Assembly: GCA_006226375.1 (NCBI GenBank)
Contig: SBHC01000059.1
Location: 1-64,000, forward strand
DNA length: 64,000 nucleotides
Direction of reading: 5' to 3'
Source of the DNA: Deltaproteobacteria bacterium
GTDB taxonomy: Bacteria > Myxococcota_C > UBA6777
In this document: positions 55,208 through 63,929 of the stretch, in pieces
Position numbering within the stretch: the first letter of the stretch is position 1
Layout: each line of letters begins with the position of its first letter
Notes under the pieces: model-generated
What the model was told of the DNA's origin: nothing
What the model saw: only the letters and a program-made list of their open reading frames with translations
Databases searched by the model: none
Position numbers and translations under genes: made by a program

Positions 55208-55407
55208 GGGAAACCTCCTTTTTTGGGGAAGACCAACTTCCCTCAAGTGTTTCAGTCCCCCCTCCGACGAGAGCCCTCCTCAGAATCTTCCAACTTTTTT
55301 TGCTCTTTTTTGAAAGTGTTTGATTTGTATGCAGGTTTTTGTTGGTTGGATACTTGCCTTGGGACGTTGAGAGGCCAAAACGGAAAAGAAATGGAAGAAA
55401 CCAAGCT

Positions 55408-56007
55408 GTGAGTACGACAAAGAACAGCGAACAGGACACGACGTCCTGGCAAGAGTGGGTGCACCGGGCGCGTGACGGTGATCGTGAGGCGTTCCGGCAG
55501 CTGGTGGACTTCACTCAGCAAAAAGTATATCGCGTGGCCCTGCGAACCGTTGGGAGTGAGACCGATGCTGAAGAAGCAACCCAAGAAACCTACATACGAG
55601 CTTGGCAACAGTTGGACAACTTCCAGTTTCGTTCGTCGTTGGTCACTTGGCTGTGCCGTATTGCCATCAACGTGTCGATCGATCTTCTGCGCAAGCAAAA
55701 ACGCGATCATTCTGTCTTGGACCAGGGCGACAACGAGCGAGGTGTTTGGGTGGAACAGTTGCCTTCCGCAGACCAGGGTCCTGAACAACAGTTGGAGCAA
55801 GCCCAACTTCAACAACAGATCCAGGAGGTGTTGCAGTCGATGAAGCCCAATCATCGCGTCGTGTTCGCGCTTCGTGAGATCGATGGCTTGTCCTACGAGG
55901 AGATCGCCGAAGTTGTGGATTGTCCTCCTGGGACAGTGGAATCTCGCTTGCATCGAGCACGACAAGAGTTTCGCGACAAACTGACCCGCTTGCAGCGTCG
56001 TCAGTGA
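55408..56007 (+). CDS. ECF-type sigma factor (module 2)
   Basis: The GTG at 55408 (VSTTKNSEQDTT) is preferred to the upstream TTG/ATG at 55339 because region 2 starts soon after; 199 residues. Region 2 (WVHRARDGDREAFRQLVDFTQQKVYRVALRTVGSETDAEEATQETYIRAWQQLDNF...WLCRIAINVSIDLLRKQK) and region 4 (MKPNHRVVFALREIDGLSYEEIAEVVDCPPGTVESRLHRARQEFRDKL) are complete, as in RpoE-like factors. Nine bases separate it from the anti-sigma gene. Divergent from the exporter operon. Confidence 0.93.
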   Translation: MSTTKNSEQDTTSWQEWVHRARDGDREAFRQLVDFTQQKVYRVALRTVGSETDAEEATQETYIRAWQQLDNFQFRSSLVTWLCRIAINVSIDLLRKQKRDHSVLDQGDNERGVWVEQLPSADQGPEQQLEQAQLQQQIQEVLQSMKPNHRVVFALREIDGLSYEEIAEVVDCPPGTVESRLHRARQEFRDKLTRLQRRQ

Positions 56008-56016
56008 AGGAGAAGG

Positions 56017-56499
56017 ATGATGTCATTCTTACAAGATACAGACCATGACAAAGAGCTCTCGTTGTATCGAGACCAACGGCTCACTCCTGAACAAACCAAG
56101 CAGTTTGAGGAGCATCTCTCCTCTTGTGAGGCTTGCCAGGGCGCTTTGCAGGAAGCTGATGCCTGGAAGCTGGCGATGGCTGGCTTCCCCAAAGCGACGT
56201 ATTCGGCCCAACGCACCGACCGAATTATGGAGGCTCTGGAGACGCGTGTGGAAGCGGAGGCCTCCGAAGAGATCAGCGTGTGGGAGTGGTTGCTGGGACC
56301 GCTACGTGTAATGGTTCCTGTCACAGCCGCTGTTGCGGTGTGTTTTTTGGGGCTTGTGCTGTTCTCATCGCCCAATTCCATAGAGTCTTCTTCGCAGCCT
56401 CCGGCTTCTTCGGTGGAGAGCACTCTCTTTGGACAGACCTCAACGTCCAGTGAGCGAACTCTCTGGGAAGGGTTGTTGTCTGATGATGAAACCAGGTAA
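56017..56499 (+). CDS. Zinc-finger anti-sigma factor (module 2)
   Basis: 160 residues; AAGGAGAAGG precedes the ATG. The N-terminus carries an anti-sigma zinc motif (FEEHLSSCEACQGALQ: H-x3-C-x2-C). One membrane helix (VMVPVTAAVAVCFLGLVLF, about 105-123) leads to a short Ser-rich periplasmic tail. It should hold the sigma factor at the membrane until a signal releases it. Cys/His zinc sites often make such proteins redox-sensitive. Confidence 0.85.
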   Translation: MMSFLQDTDHDKELSLYRDQRLTPEQTKQFEEHLSSCEACQGALQEADAWKLAMAGFPKATYSAQRTDRIMEALETRVEAEASEEISVWEWLLGPLRVMVPVTAAVAVCFLGLVLFSSPNSIESSSQPPASSVESTLFGQTSTSSERTLWEGLLSDDETR

Positions 56500-56535
56500 A
56501 CGCAGCGTTCTGCAAGATAGAAAGGGTTGATCCCA

Positions 56536-56949
56536 ATGAAGACTTCCAAGCAATCCCGTTTGTGGGCTTCTTTACTTTTGCTTGCGTTGTTTGGCTTAAG
56601 CTTCGCAAGTGGCTGGTTTGCTCATCGATACGCAGCTTCTTCGGAAGCCAATAAAAGCCGAAGCCGTCGGGCACGTGGACAGTGGCGCAAGCGCTTCTTG
56701 GGTCGGCTCTCGTCGCAGCTCCAACTCACAGGCAAACAACAGACATCAATTGTTGCGGTGTTGAACCGGTATCGTCCAGAATACCGAAAGCTTCGTGCGA
56801 GCTTGCGCCCCAAAATTCGGGCGATGCGGGAGCGAATGCGTTCAGACATCAAGGCCCTGTTGCAACCTGAGCAACAAAAGCGATTTGTGGTGATGCTCAA
56901 AGAAGCCAAGGCTCGACGTGCGAAACGAAGAAAGCGAAAACAACCATAG
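56536..56949 (+). CDS. Periplasmic basic Spy/CpxP-like protein
   Basis: Start 56536 with AAAGGG upstream; 137 residues. A signal anchor (LWASLLLLALFGLSFASGWFAHRY) precedes an Arg/Lys-rich helical region. The segments FLGRLSSQLQLTGKQQTSIVAVLNRYRPEYRKLRA and MRSDIKALLQPEQQKRFVVMLKEAK have the LTxxQ...LxPEQ layout of Spy/CpxP chaperones. It closes the module and recalls the DUF3106 protein of module 1. Confidence 0.75.
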   Translation: MKTSKQSRLWASLLLLALFGLSFASGWFAHRYAASSEANKSRSRRARGQWRKRFLGRLSSQLQLTGKQQTSIVAVLNRYRPEYRKLRASLRPKIRAMRERMRSDIKALLQPEQQKRFVVMLKEAKARRAKRRKRKQP

Positions 56950-56968
56950 TTTGTCATGGGAGATACGT

Positions 56969-57967
56969 ATGATTAAGGCCAATCGTCTGGAAGATGCAGC
57001 GTTGGGAGCGTTTCTTGGCGCATGTGTAGGTGATGCTGCAGGAGCAACCTTGGAGTTTTTGGGTCGCCAACCTGAGCCTGATGAAGTTGCCGTGGCAATG
57101 CACATGAAGGGTGGAGGGGTATGGCGCGTGGCTCCTGGGCAAATCACAGACGACTGCGAGCTAGCCCTGTCCCTGGCCCGAGGACTTGCGCAGAATCTGT
57201 CTTATTCTTTGGAGACGATCGCCAAGCAATACGCCGCGTGGATTGGTTCGGACCCTTTCGATATTGGCACCACGACGATTCGGTCGCTGGGGTGTTTTCA
57301 ACAAGAGGCCTGGCGAGATCTCTGTGAGTCTGAAGGGTTTGCCGTGGGGATGGCCAAAGCTGCCCAAGAGCGATGCATGGAGTCCAAGTCCAACGGTAGC
57401 TTGATGCGGAATGTTCCATTGGGAATTTGGGGTTATCGTTTAGAGCCTCATGAGATCGCAGAAAAAGCCCGCCAGGACTCGTTGTTGTCTCATCCGAACC
57501 CCAGCTGTTGTGATGCTGTTGCTTGTTACTCTATTGCGGTGGGGAGCTTGCTTCGTGAACCAGGGAACGCTGAACTTGCTTTTCAGCTGGCCTTGGACTG
57601 GGCAGAGGAACATGCCTGTGAGGAAGTGCAGAGCTGGTTGCGTGACGCCAGCCGAAACGTGTCGATGCCGTATCATCCTTTGGCAGGCTTCGTGGCCATT
57701 GGGTTTGGACATGCGTTTCGTCACTTGTTACTGCAAACACCCTTTGAGGATGCCTTGCGAGAAACCCTCGAAGGTGGCGGTGACACCGACACCAACGCGT
57801 GCATTGTTGGAGGATTGCTGGGTGCTCTTTGGGGAGTGAAGAACATTCCTGAGCGGATGAAAGAGGCTGTTCTTGAGTGTGATACCAAGCAAGGCCGCCC
57901 TCGACCTGACTTTCTCCATCCCAGGCAAGTTCCTGCCTTGGTGCAAATCCTCTTGCAGCAAAGCTAG
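56969..57967 (+). CDS. ADP-ribosylglycohydrolase (DraG family)
   Basis: Start 56969, GGGAG upstream; 332 residues. It removes ADP-ribose from protein or nucleic acid substrates. The dinuclear-metal motifs are intact: GACVGDAAGATLEF near the N-terminus, QITDDCELALSLARGL, and GGDTDTNACIVGGLLGALWG in the C-terminal part. In the DraG fold these Asp residues hold two Mg2+. No DraT transferase is visible, so the substrate is unknown. It follows module 2 closely on the same strand and may belong to its regulon. Confidence 0.92.
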   Translation: MIKANRLEDAALGAFLGACVGDAAGATLEFLGRQPEPDEVAVAMHMKGGGVWRVAPGQITDDCELALSLARGLAQNLSYSLETIAKQYAAWIGSDPFDIGTTTIRSLGCFQQEAWRDLCESEGFAVGMAKAAQERCMESKSNGSLMRNVPLGIWGYRLEPHEIAEKARQDSLLSHPNPSCCDAVACYSIAVGSLLREPGNAELAFQLALDWAEEHACEEVQSWLRDASRNVSMPYHPLAGFVAIGFGHAFRHLLLQTPFEDALRETLEGGGDTDTNACIVGGLLGALWGVKNIPERMKEAVLECDTKQGRPRPDFLHPRQVPALVQILLQQS

Positions 57968-57973
57968 CTGTCT

Positions 57974-58939
57974 CTACTTGCTTGTTGGTTCCTTGGGTTG
58001 AAGTTCTTCCACTGAAACTTCAAGTATGTTGGCTATCTCTTCCAACGAATACCCTTGTTGTTGTAGTTTTCGCACAACCTTTGTATGCACTTCTTGGCGG
58101 CCTTCTTGCAAACCTTCTTGACGACCTTCTTGCAAACCTCCTTGACGACCTTCTTGCAAACCTTCTTGACGGCCTTCTTGCAAGCCTGCTTCTAAACCTT
58201 GTTTGTGGCCTTTTTGCCAACCTTCGACGATCGCTCCTGTCATGATGGTACGGTAATCTCGGATCTCACGCAGTTGAGCGTCATAGTACGCACGCAGCTT
58301 GGGGTCTTGGCTGAGACGTTCAAGCTCTTCATAGGCTTTGATCAGTTTTTCGTCTTTCCAATCGGCTAGTTCTTCAAAGGTCATTGTATCAGCCTCTTTG
58401 AGGAAGGAGACCCATTGTTCGAGGGCGTCGTGAGCTTCTTCCCAAGATTCATGAAACTTGGGGAATTCTATGATGTGAATTTGTCCGTGGTCAGAGAGGA
58501 TGGTTCCATGTTCGACCTCGGTCCACATCCAACATGTATGATAATCTTCCAACTCTGGAATTGCCACAAAGTCTGAGAAAATAATGGATATAACAGGATG
58601 TAACTTACTGTAGGGCTGGCCTCCGTGTAGCTGTCTACCAAACAGTCGAGACCAATAGTAGAGGACTCGCTCCAAGAAGAAAGGGTGGTTCTGGACCTGC
58701 ATCTCAACGTGAAAAATGCGCTCGGTTTGATCTCGTGCAAGGAGATCCAACTTCACTTCTTTGTCGTTGGGTTCTATCTTGCCTAACTCAGGTTGTAACA
58801 GCTCCAAGTCAACAATACGTTCTCCTTCGACACGATCCAGGATGGCGTTGAGAAGTCCCAGTAACAAGGGTTTGTTGTGTTCTTGTCCAAACAGAGCTTT
58901 GAATACAAAATCGACAGTGGGGGAGAGTAAGTCTGTCAT
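57974..58939 (-). CDS. Rpn-family (PD-(D/E)XK) nuclease with EGRQ repeat tail
   Basis: Start 58939; 321 residues. The N-terminus MTDLLSPTVDFVFKALFGQEHNKPLLLGLLNAIL, then DKEVKLDLLARDQTERIFHVEMQVQNHPFFLERVLYYWSRLF, is the Rpn/PDDEXK_2 nuclease signature (D...ExQ). A helical domain follows, then repeats of GLQEGRQE (about 255-290) and a final HTH-like segment (YSLEEIANILEVSVEELQ). Rpn proteins promote RecA-independent recombination and act in phage defence in some cases. Copy number of the repeat may vary. Confidence 0.88.
   Translation of the reverse strand: MTDLLSPTVDFVFKALFGQEHNKPLLLGLLNAILDRVEGERIVDLELLQPELGKIEPNDKEVKLDLLARDQTERIFHVEMQVQNHPFFLERVLYYWSRLFGRQLHGGQPYSKLHPVISIIFSDFVAIPELEDYHTCWMWTEVEHGTILSDHGQIHIIEFPKFHESWEEAHDALEQWVSFLKEADTMTFEELADWKDEKLIKAYEELERLSQDPKLRAYYDAQLREIRDYRTIMTGAIVEGWQKGHKQGLEAGLQEGRQEGLQEGRQGGLQEGRQEGLQEGRQEVHTKVVRKLQQQGYSLEEIANILEVSVEELQPKEPTSK
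58080..58200. repeat. 24-bp tandem repeats in the Rpn gene
   Basis: Units of CTTCTTGCAAACCTTCTTGACGAC and close variants encode the GLQEGRQE octads on the minus strand. The near-identity suggests recent slippage. Such tails, with variable repeat number, are common in Rpn genes. Confidence 0.8.
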
Positions 58940-59198
58940 TGGATATACTCGGTAGGATGTTTGTTGGAAGGTCTTGAATAGGGGGGAAGGGTGGAATTGA
59001 ATGCTCCATTTCGTCGTGGGAGTATGGATGAAACTCACCCACACATGGCAACAAGTGTGCCGTTGACTCGGAGTGGAGAATCACTTTTCTTATTAGAATG
59101 ATGAGTGGAGTGTATTTTGGATAGGAGAACACACGTGTCCAGAACTTGGACAGATAGTGTTCAGAATCTAGGCACGATATGGGCTTGTTGGTTTGGTT

Positions 59199-59621
59199 CT
59201 ATGCAACTTGGAGGAAGGGGAGCCACTCTTGGGGTAGAGGAGCTTTTTGGTTCTGGTTGTAGTCGTACGAGACAACGAGGCCCTCGCCTACGGCAGCAAT
59301 CTTCTTATGAGTTTGGCTATAGACAACGTAGCTCATCGTGAACCGGTCGTCGCTTCTCTCTGAAATGTAGGTGCCGATGGTGAGAGTGTCTGGGTAGGTG
59401 AGGGGAAACTTGAAGCGACATTGGGTAGATGCAAGGATGGGTCCAATGCCATGTTCTTCCATAAAGGAAGTGATTCCTGCTTCCTCAAAAAATGCGATGC
59501 GAACGTCTTCAAAGTATCGGAAGTATACAGTGTTGTTGACGTGGTTGAACGCATCCATGGAACCCCAAGTTACGGGACGTTCAATGGTGTGGGTGCAGGC
59601 TTCCAAGGTAGGACGAGACAT
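59199..59621 (-). CDS. Acyl-CoA thioesterase (4HBT hot-dog)
   Basis: 140 residues. WGSMDAFNHVNNTVYFRYFEDVRIAFFEEAG is the 4-hydroxybenzoyl-CoA thioesterase motif (D-x-x-x-H-V-N-N-x-x-Y...E), with the catalytic Asp and Glu in place. It hydrolyses acyl-CoA esters; the chain length cannot be told. The gene precedes nothing in an obvious pathway and follows the FKBP gene by 22 bases on the same strand. Confidence 0.92.
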   Translation of the reverse strand: MSRPTLEACTHTIERPVTWGSMDAFNHVNNTVYFRYFEDVRIAFFEEAGITSFMEEHGIGPILASTQCRFKFPLTYPDTLTIGTYISERSDDRFTMSYVVYSQTHKKIAAVGEGLVVSYDYNQNQKAPLPQEWLPFLQVA

Positions 59622-59643
59622 TCAGACCTCTCACTTTACAGAG

Positions 59644-59967
59644 TTAACCAACGCCGAGAAGTTCCACTTCAAACACGAGGGTGGCGCTGGGTGGAATGGC
59701 GCCCGGGAAGCCACGCTCTCCGTAGCCGAGTTCGGGTGGAATGGTGAGCTTGCGCTTGCCGCCGACTTTCATGCCAACAACGCCTTGATCCCAACCCTGA
59801 ATGACCATACCACCACCCAAGACAAAGTCGAAAGGACGACCGCGATCCACAGAGGAATCGAACTTGGTGCCATCCGTCAACCAACCTGTGTAGTGAACGC
59901 TTACTTTTTGGCCGCTTTGAGCTTCTGTGCCAGTTCCAATTTCAAGTTCTACGATCTGCAAAGACAT
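59644..59967 (-). CDS. FKBP-type peptidyl-prolyl cis-trans isomerase
   Basis: Start 59967, GGAG upstream; 107 residues, a single FKBP domain without a signal, hence cytoplasmic. [65 protein letters not shown] and the terminal [10 protein letters not shown] contain the active-site Tyr, Phe, Asp, Trp residues. It catalyses proline isomerisation during folding. Confidence 0.96.
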   Translation of the reverse strand: MSLQIVELEIGTGTEAQSGQKVSVHYTGWLTDGTKFDSSVDRGRPFDFVLGGGMVIQGWDQGVVGMKVGGKRKLTIPPELGYGERGFPGAIPPSATLVFEVELLGVG

Positions 59968-60002
59968 GGGGCTCTCCATAGAAAAGATGGTGGATACAAC
60001 AA

Positions 60003-60033
60003 GGCCAGCAACTTCACGAATGAAGTGCTGGCC
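60003..60033 (-). terminator. Hairpin terminator after the isocitrate dehydrogenase gene
   Basis: GGCCAGC/GCTGGCC (60003-60009 with 60027-60033) and ACTTCA/TGAAGT enclose a four-base loop that is UUCG on the minus strand. The following minus-strand sequence is TTGTTG, a weak U-tract. It lies 44 bases beyond the icd stop and probably ends that transcript. Confidence 0.7.
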
Positions 60034-60076
60034 CTATCGCGAAATAGAAATCGCTATTCCGAGGGGTTGGCCTGGC

Positions 60077-61819
60077 TTAGCTCAATTGTGCGAGTTGTGC
60101 CTTGATGCCTTCACCCACGCCGGTGGTGCTTCCGGAGCCGCCAAGGTCACCGGTCAAGTTCTCACCAGCCTTGTAGAAGTTGAAGGTGGCTTGGTAGAGA
60201 AGGTTGCCAGCTTTGGCGAGGGTTTTCTTCTTGCTGTCGTTGAGGCGACCGGTTTGGTCATCACCCATACGCTCAAGAAGAGCACACATTGCCCAGATGG
60301 ATGCGCCGGGGTTGATTTGGTCCGGCTGGAGGTCAGGAGCAGTTCCGTGACCGGGCTCGGAGACCATCAAACCTGTGGAGAGGGTGTAGTTGAAGCTGGG
60401 CATCATGCCGATACCACCGATCTTGGAAGCTTCAGCGTCGGTCAAGAAGTCCATGGTCAAGTTGGTTCCAACCACGCTCTCCACGAGGAGAGGGCGGTTG
60501 ATGGTGAACCAGCAGTAGCTTGCGATGGTCATGAACTGAATGTTCAAGCTCGCGTACTTGGCATCTTTGGCGATCTCACGACCCACTTTGGTGAACAGCT
60601 CGTCACCTTTGAGGAAGGGAGAGTACAGAACGAAGATGCTCTTCTTGCCGCGTGCGAGGGTGTCGTCAAAGGCGTAACGAATCACGTTCTCCGACATCTC
60701 ACGGGTGATGCGGCGGAAGTTGATGGATTCGGTCTCGGTGCGCTTGTCTTCACCGATGTAGAAGCCTTCGTTGTTCTGACGGTAGCAGCGGGTGTCGATG
60801 GGCAGTTGGGTGAAGTCAGCGTTCTTGCCTTCAAAGCGGAAGAACTGACCGACATCATCGCCCAGGTTGTCGCGCTCGACTTCGGTCAACATCGCATCAG
60901 CCAAGGGCACGAGGAAGTCGCGTCCGTAGAACTGGGTGGTGACGATTACGCGGAACCAGTCGGGGTTCTTGGTGATACGCTGGAGGAAGTTGTCAAAGAT
61001 GATGTATTCCATCTTGACGCCGGTTTCTTCCGCGTGCTTGCGACCGAACTCGACAAACGCGTTGTCGGATTCTTTGAGGATGTTACCCTTCTGAGCAACA
61101 TAAACCGTGTCGATGCCTTTTTCCTTGGCGTAGGCAAAGGCGCGAGCCACGATCGCTTCCGACTTCTTGGTGATGATCTTGGCGTCGGTGTAGTCGGTGC
61201 CTTCGAGGTGTGGCGTGGTAGAGGTCACACCTTCGGGTCCAACAAACACAGCCATGTTGACATCGACCGACTGGTGAGTACGGGGCGCAACGTTGCGGAA
61301 GTCACGGACGCAAGCGTCGGACTTGAGCTGCTTTCGGATGAACACGTTGATGCTGGAGGGGGTGCCTTTTCCAGACAAGGTTCCGGTCGCGCCTTTGTAA
61401 GCGTAGCCAGCCTTGCGAATGCGGCTCAACACACCTTCAGCGGGAACCAACACGTTCAGCGACTTCATGGAGTTGGCGGAGTCGCGGACGAAGTCCAGGT
61501 TGCTCTCCTGAACTTTGGGGTACTTGGCCTGGATGTCGGCGAGGCTGCCGTCGGTCAACAGCGCAAGTACATCTTTGTCGCGTTGGTTGTTTTCGTTCAA
61601 CAAGTTGATGTCGAACTCATTCTTGAGGCGGAGCCAGAGGCGGAGACCCACGGTCAATTTGGGGTCTTCGACTTCGGACTGCCAGTCAAACGCGTAGTCG
61701 CTACCAACCAATTCGTTGGCGCGAGCAAGGGCAGCGTCAGCCACTGTGCGGACCACTTCGCTGGCGTCTTCAGCGCGGTCATCGCCAGGGAAATACAAAA
61801 GTTCGATGGATTCAGACAT
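60077..61819 (-). CDS. icd: Long-form isocitrate dehydrogenase (isocitrate/isopropylmalate dehydrogenase family)
   Basis: Start 61819; 580 residues. Substrate-loop segment SINVFIRKQLKSDACVRDFR (S-x-N-x-x-x-R...R), RAFAYAKEKG, VYVAQKGNILKESDNAFVEF, the metal site TMDFLTDAEASKIGGIGMMPS and the cofactor motif PGHGTAPD (His near 491) followed by INPGASIWAMCALLERMG identify the family. It is longer than the usual ~420 residues because of an extra N-terminal ~110 residues. It carries out oxidative decarboxylation of isocitrate, or the reverse in a reductive TCA cycle. It lies behind aclA with a 203-base gap. Confidence 0.82.
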   Translation of the reverse strand: MSESIELLYFPGDDRAEDASEVVRTVADAALARANELVGSDYAFDWQSEVEDPKLTVGLRLWLRLKNEFDINLLNENNQRDKDVLALLTDGSLADIQAKYPKVQESNLDFVRDSANSMKSLNVLVPAEGVLSRIRKAGYAYKGATGTLSGKGTPSSINVFIRKQLKSDACVRDFRNVAPRTHQSVDVNMAVFVGPEGVTSTTPHLEGTDYTDAKIITKKSEAIVARAFAYAKEKGIDTVYVAQKGNILKESDNAFVEFGRKHAEETGVKMEYIIFDNFLQRITKNPDWFRVIVTTQFYGRDFLVPLADAMLTEVERDNLGDDVGQFFRFEGKNADFTQLPIDTRCYRQNNEGFYIGEDKRTETESINFRRITREMSENVIRYAFDDTLARGKKSIFVLYSPFLKGDELFTKVGREIAKDAKYASLNIQFMTIASYCWFTINRPLLVESVVGTNLTMDFLTDAEASKIGGIGMMPSFNYTLSTGLMVSEPGHGTAPDLQPDQINPGASIWAMCALLERMGDDQTGRLNDSKKKTLAKAGNLLYQATFNFYKAGENLTGDLGGSGSTTGVGEGIKAQLAQLS

Positions 61820-61919
61820 GGTCGATTCTCCATGAGTTTTGTGAGTTCTCTCACCGTACAATCCCTTTCTTAACACAGGTTGTCTCTTCGTTTTGCATGG
61901 GGAGAGCAACGCTGGAAAA

Positions 61920-61951
61920 GGATGAGGGGGTCTTACAAACCCCTCTCATCC
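61920..61951 (-). terminator. Terminator/attenuator between aclA and icd
   Basis: A 12-bp hairpin with one bulge: GGATGAGGGGGT (61920-61931) and ACCCCTCTCATCC (61939-61951), followed on the minus strand by TTTT. It should end or dampen transcription out of aclA, so icd may have partly independent expression. Confidence 0.7.
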
Positions 61952-62022
61952 TGCGAGAGGGAGCTGTATGGGGAGAAAGGGGGGTACAGGTACCACAATC
62001 GGTAAATACCGTAGGGTGGGGA

Positions 62023-63870
62023 TTATTGACCTTCGGGTCCTTCGGGCAACATGTAGAGGATGTCGTCCCAGGGGTGACGGTAGAGGGCCGACTTGAGTCG
62101 CTTTTGGTCCATGTAGTGACCGATCATACCGATGGTACGACCCAACAGGAAGAAGCCGTTGAGGCCACCGCTGTCGATGACCGTCTGGACATCTTCTTGG
62201 GAGAAGCCACAAGCGTACATCATATCGACACAGAGTGTACCGATCGCGCCGTCTACGTTGAGAATCAGGGTGTCCTTCTTTTTGGTGGTCAATTGCTCGA
62301 CCTGAAGGGCATACTCAAGCAAGGGATACTTGGGGAAGTTCTCGAACGCGTAAGCCTTCAGCAACTCGACGCGAGCGTCGGGGTTGCGGAGGGACTTGAT
62401 GCGGTGTCCGATACCCTGGATGTTGATGTTTTGCTTTTTCTTGATGTTGATGAACTCGACGGGGGACCAACCGTTGGTCACAGCCTCGTTGAACATCACA
62501 GCAGCACCAGCGACAGCGCCACCGAAGCGGGGTCCGATGGTGAGAATACCGGAAGCCACAGCGCTCATCAGGTCGCGGCCTGCGCGAGCGGTCACGATCG
62601 CGTTGTGAGCACCGGACACTGCGGGGCCGTGGTCGGCGGTCAACTTCACCACGATCTCAATGAAGTCGGTGGCGAACTTGGGCAGCTTCTGCTTGAACCA
62701 CAGCAGGGAGATAACATCGCCCAAGGAGTAACCTTCGCCGATGACCTTGCTGATCTTGTGGCCAGCGTAGAGCAGCTCATCACCAGAGTCATCACAGATG
62801 GTGCTGATGAAGTTACTGCTGCGGCGAACCATGTTCATCGCAACAGCTTCGTTGTAGTCGATGGGCACGGTAGCTGCTTCAACATCAGCCACGGGAGTGT
62901 GACCATTTGCCACGAGCTTGTCGTAGGTTTCTTTGATGATCTTGCCGTAGTCGTTGAACGACTCGGGAACGATCGCGCCAGCTTCGCGGAGAGCTTTGTT
63001 CTTCGCGGGAGCGGTCTCACGCTCAGCGTCAGCCTTTGCACCAGCGTGACCGAACTGAACACCTTGGGGCAGGTAGCCGAGAGCGGTACCGGTAACCCAG
63101 GCAATCACGGGCTTGTTAATTTGCCCGGTCTTGATGGCGTCAGCGATCTTGTATTCTTCTTCTCCACCGACTTCGCCGAGGACAACCATCATCTTAATGT
63201 CGGGGTTGGCCTGGTAACGGAGGAGGTGATCCAGCAGGGTGGAGCAAGGGAACGCGTCGCCACCGATCGCGATACCTTCGTTGATACCGTCGGTCATCTG
63301 AGCGATAACGTTGTAGGACTCGTTGGACATACCACCGGACTTGGACACGAATCCAACCGAACCGGGACGGTGCAGCTTGGAGTTCACGATGTTCTCGATG
63401 GTTCCACCGGTGTTGGCGATACGGAAGCAACCTGCCTTGATACCACCGACAGTCGCGGGTCCGATGATGTTCACCTTCTTCACGCGAGCGAGGTGACGGA
63501 GGTGACGAGCGCGTCGCTCGGGCACACCTTCTGCGATGATCACGAGGGTACGGAGCTGCTCTTGCTCAAGAGCTTCCATCGTGGTGGGGTAGGCCGAACG
63601 ATAGGACGCGAAGTTGATCATCACGTCGGTTTCAGGGAAGTCAGCGCAAGCGGAAGCCACGTTGGGGTAGATCGGCAAGAGGATCTCTTTGGTGCCGAAG
63701 AAGACCTTGTGGTTGCCGTTACGGCCGGGGTTGACGATGGCTGCCACGGAAGGGGTTTCACGACGGCAAGCGATGTCGAAGTCCAGCATTCGCTGGATAG
63801 CTTTGGCCTGGAGGCCATAAATAATCGCAGTGGAGTTGCGATCAAACAATTGATAATCCGGTCGGCTCAT
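62023..63870 (-). CDS. aclA: ATP-citrate lyase, large (CoA-ligase/citrate-synthase-like) subunit
   Basis: 615 residues. ATP-citrate lyase splits citrate with ATP and CoA into acetyl-CoA and oxaloacetate. The N-terminal half is succinyl-CoA-synthetase-alpha-like: CoA-binding and the phosphohistidine loop QFGHAGAKADAERETA (His near 275). The C-terminal half is citrate-synthase-like: GPRFGGAVAGAAVMFNEAV...GIGHRIKSLRNPDARVELLK. The two-subunit form with this large subunit is typical of reductive-TCA bacteria. The aclB gene precedes it by 59 bases. Confidence 0.96.
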   Translation of the reverse strand: MSRPDYQLFDRNSTAIIYGLQAKAIQRMLDFDIACRRETPSVAAIVNPGRNGNHKVFFGTKEILLPIYPNVASACADFPETDVMINFASYRSAYPTTMEALEQEQLRTLVIIAEGVPERRARHLRHLARVKKVNIIGPATVGGIKAGCFRIANTGGTIENIVNSKLHRPGSVGFVSKSGGMSNESYNVIAQMTDGINEGIAIGGDAFPCSTLLDHLLRYQANPDIKMMVVLGEVGGEEEYKIADAIKTGQINKPVIAWVTGTALGYLPQGVQFGHAGAKADAERETAPAKNKALREAGAIVPESFNDYGKIIKETYDKLVANGHTPVADVEAATVPIDYNEAVAMNMVRRSSNFISTICDDSGDELLYAGHKISKVIGEGYSLGDVISLLWFKQKLPKFATDFIEIVVKLTADHGPAVSGAHNAIVTARAGRDLMSAVASGILTIGPRFGGAVAGAAVMFNEAVTNGWSPVEFINIKKKQNINIQGIGHRIKSLRNPDARVELLKAYAFENFPKYPLLEYALQVEQLTTKKKDTLILNVDGAIGTLCVDMMYACGFSQEDVQTVIDSGGLNGFFLLGRTIGMIGHYMDQKRLKSALYRHPWDDILYMLPEGPEGQ

Positions 63871-63929
63871 CTGTATGTTCTCCCATCATTGGATTGGGTG
63901 GAATTTCGCTTCAGAAGAAACAGCAAGGA

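Noticed and set aside
59927-61873. 648-codon plus-strand frame opposite icd
   Set aside because: The minus-strand frame has all isocitrate dehydrogenase motifs; the plus-strand product has none.
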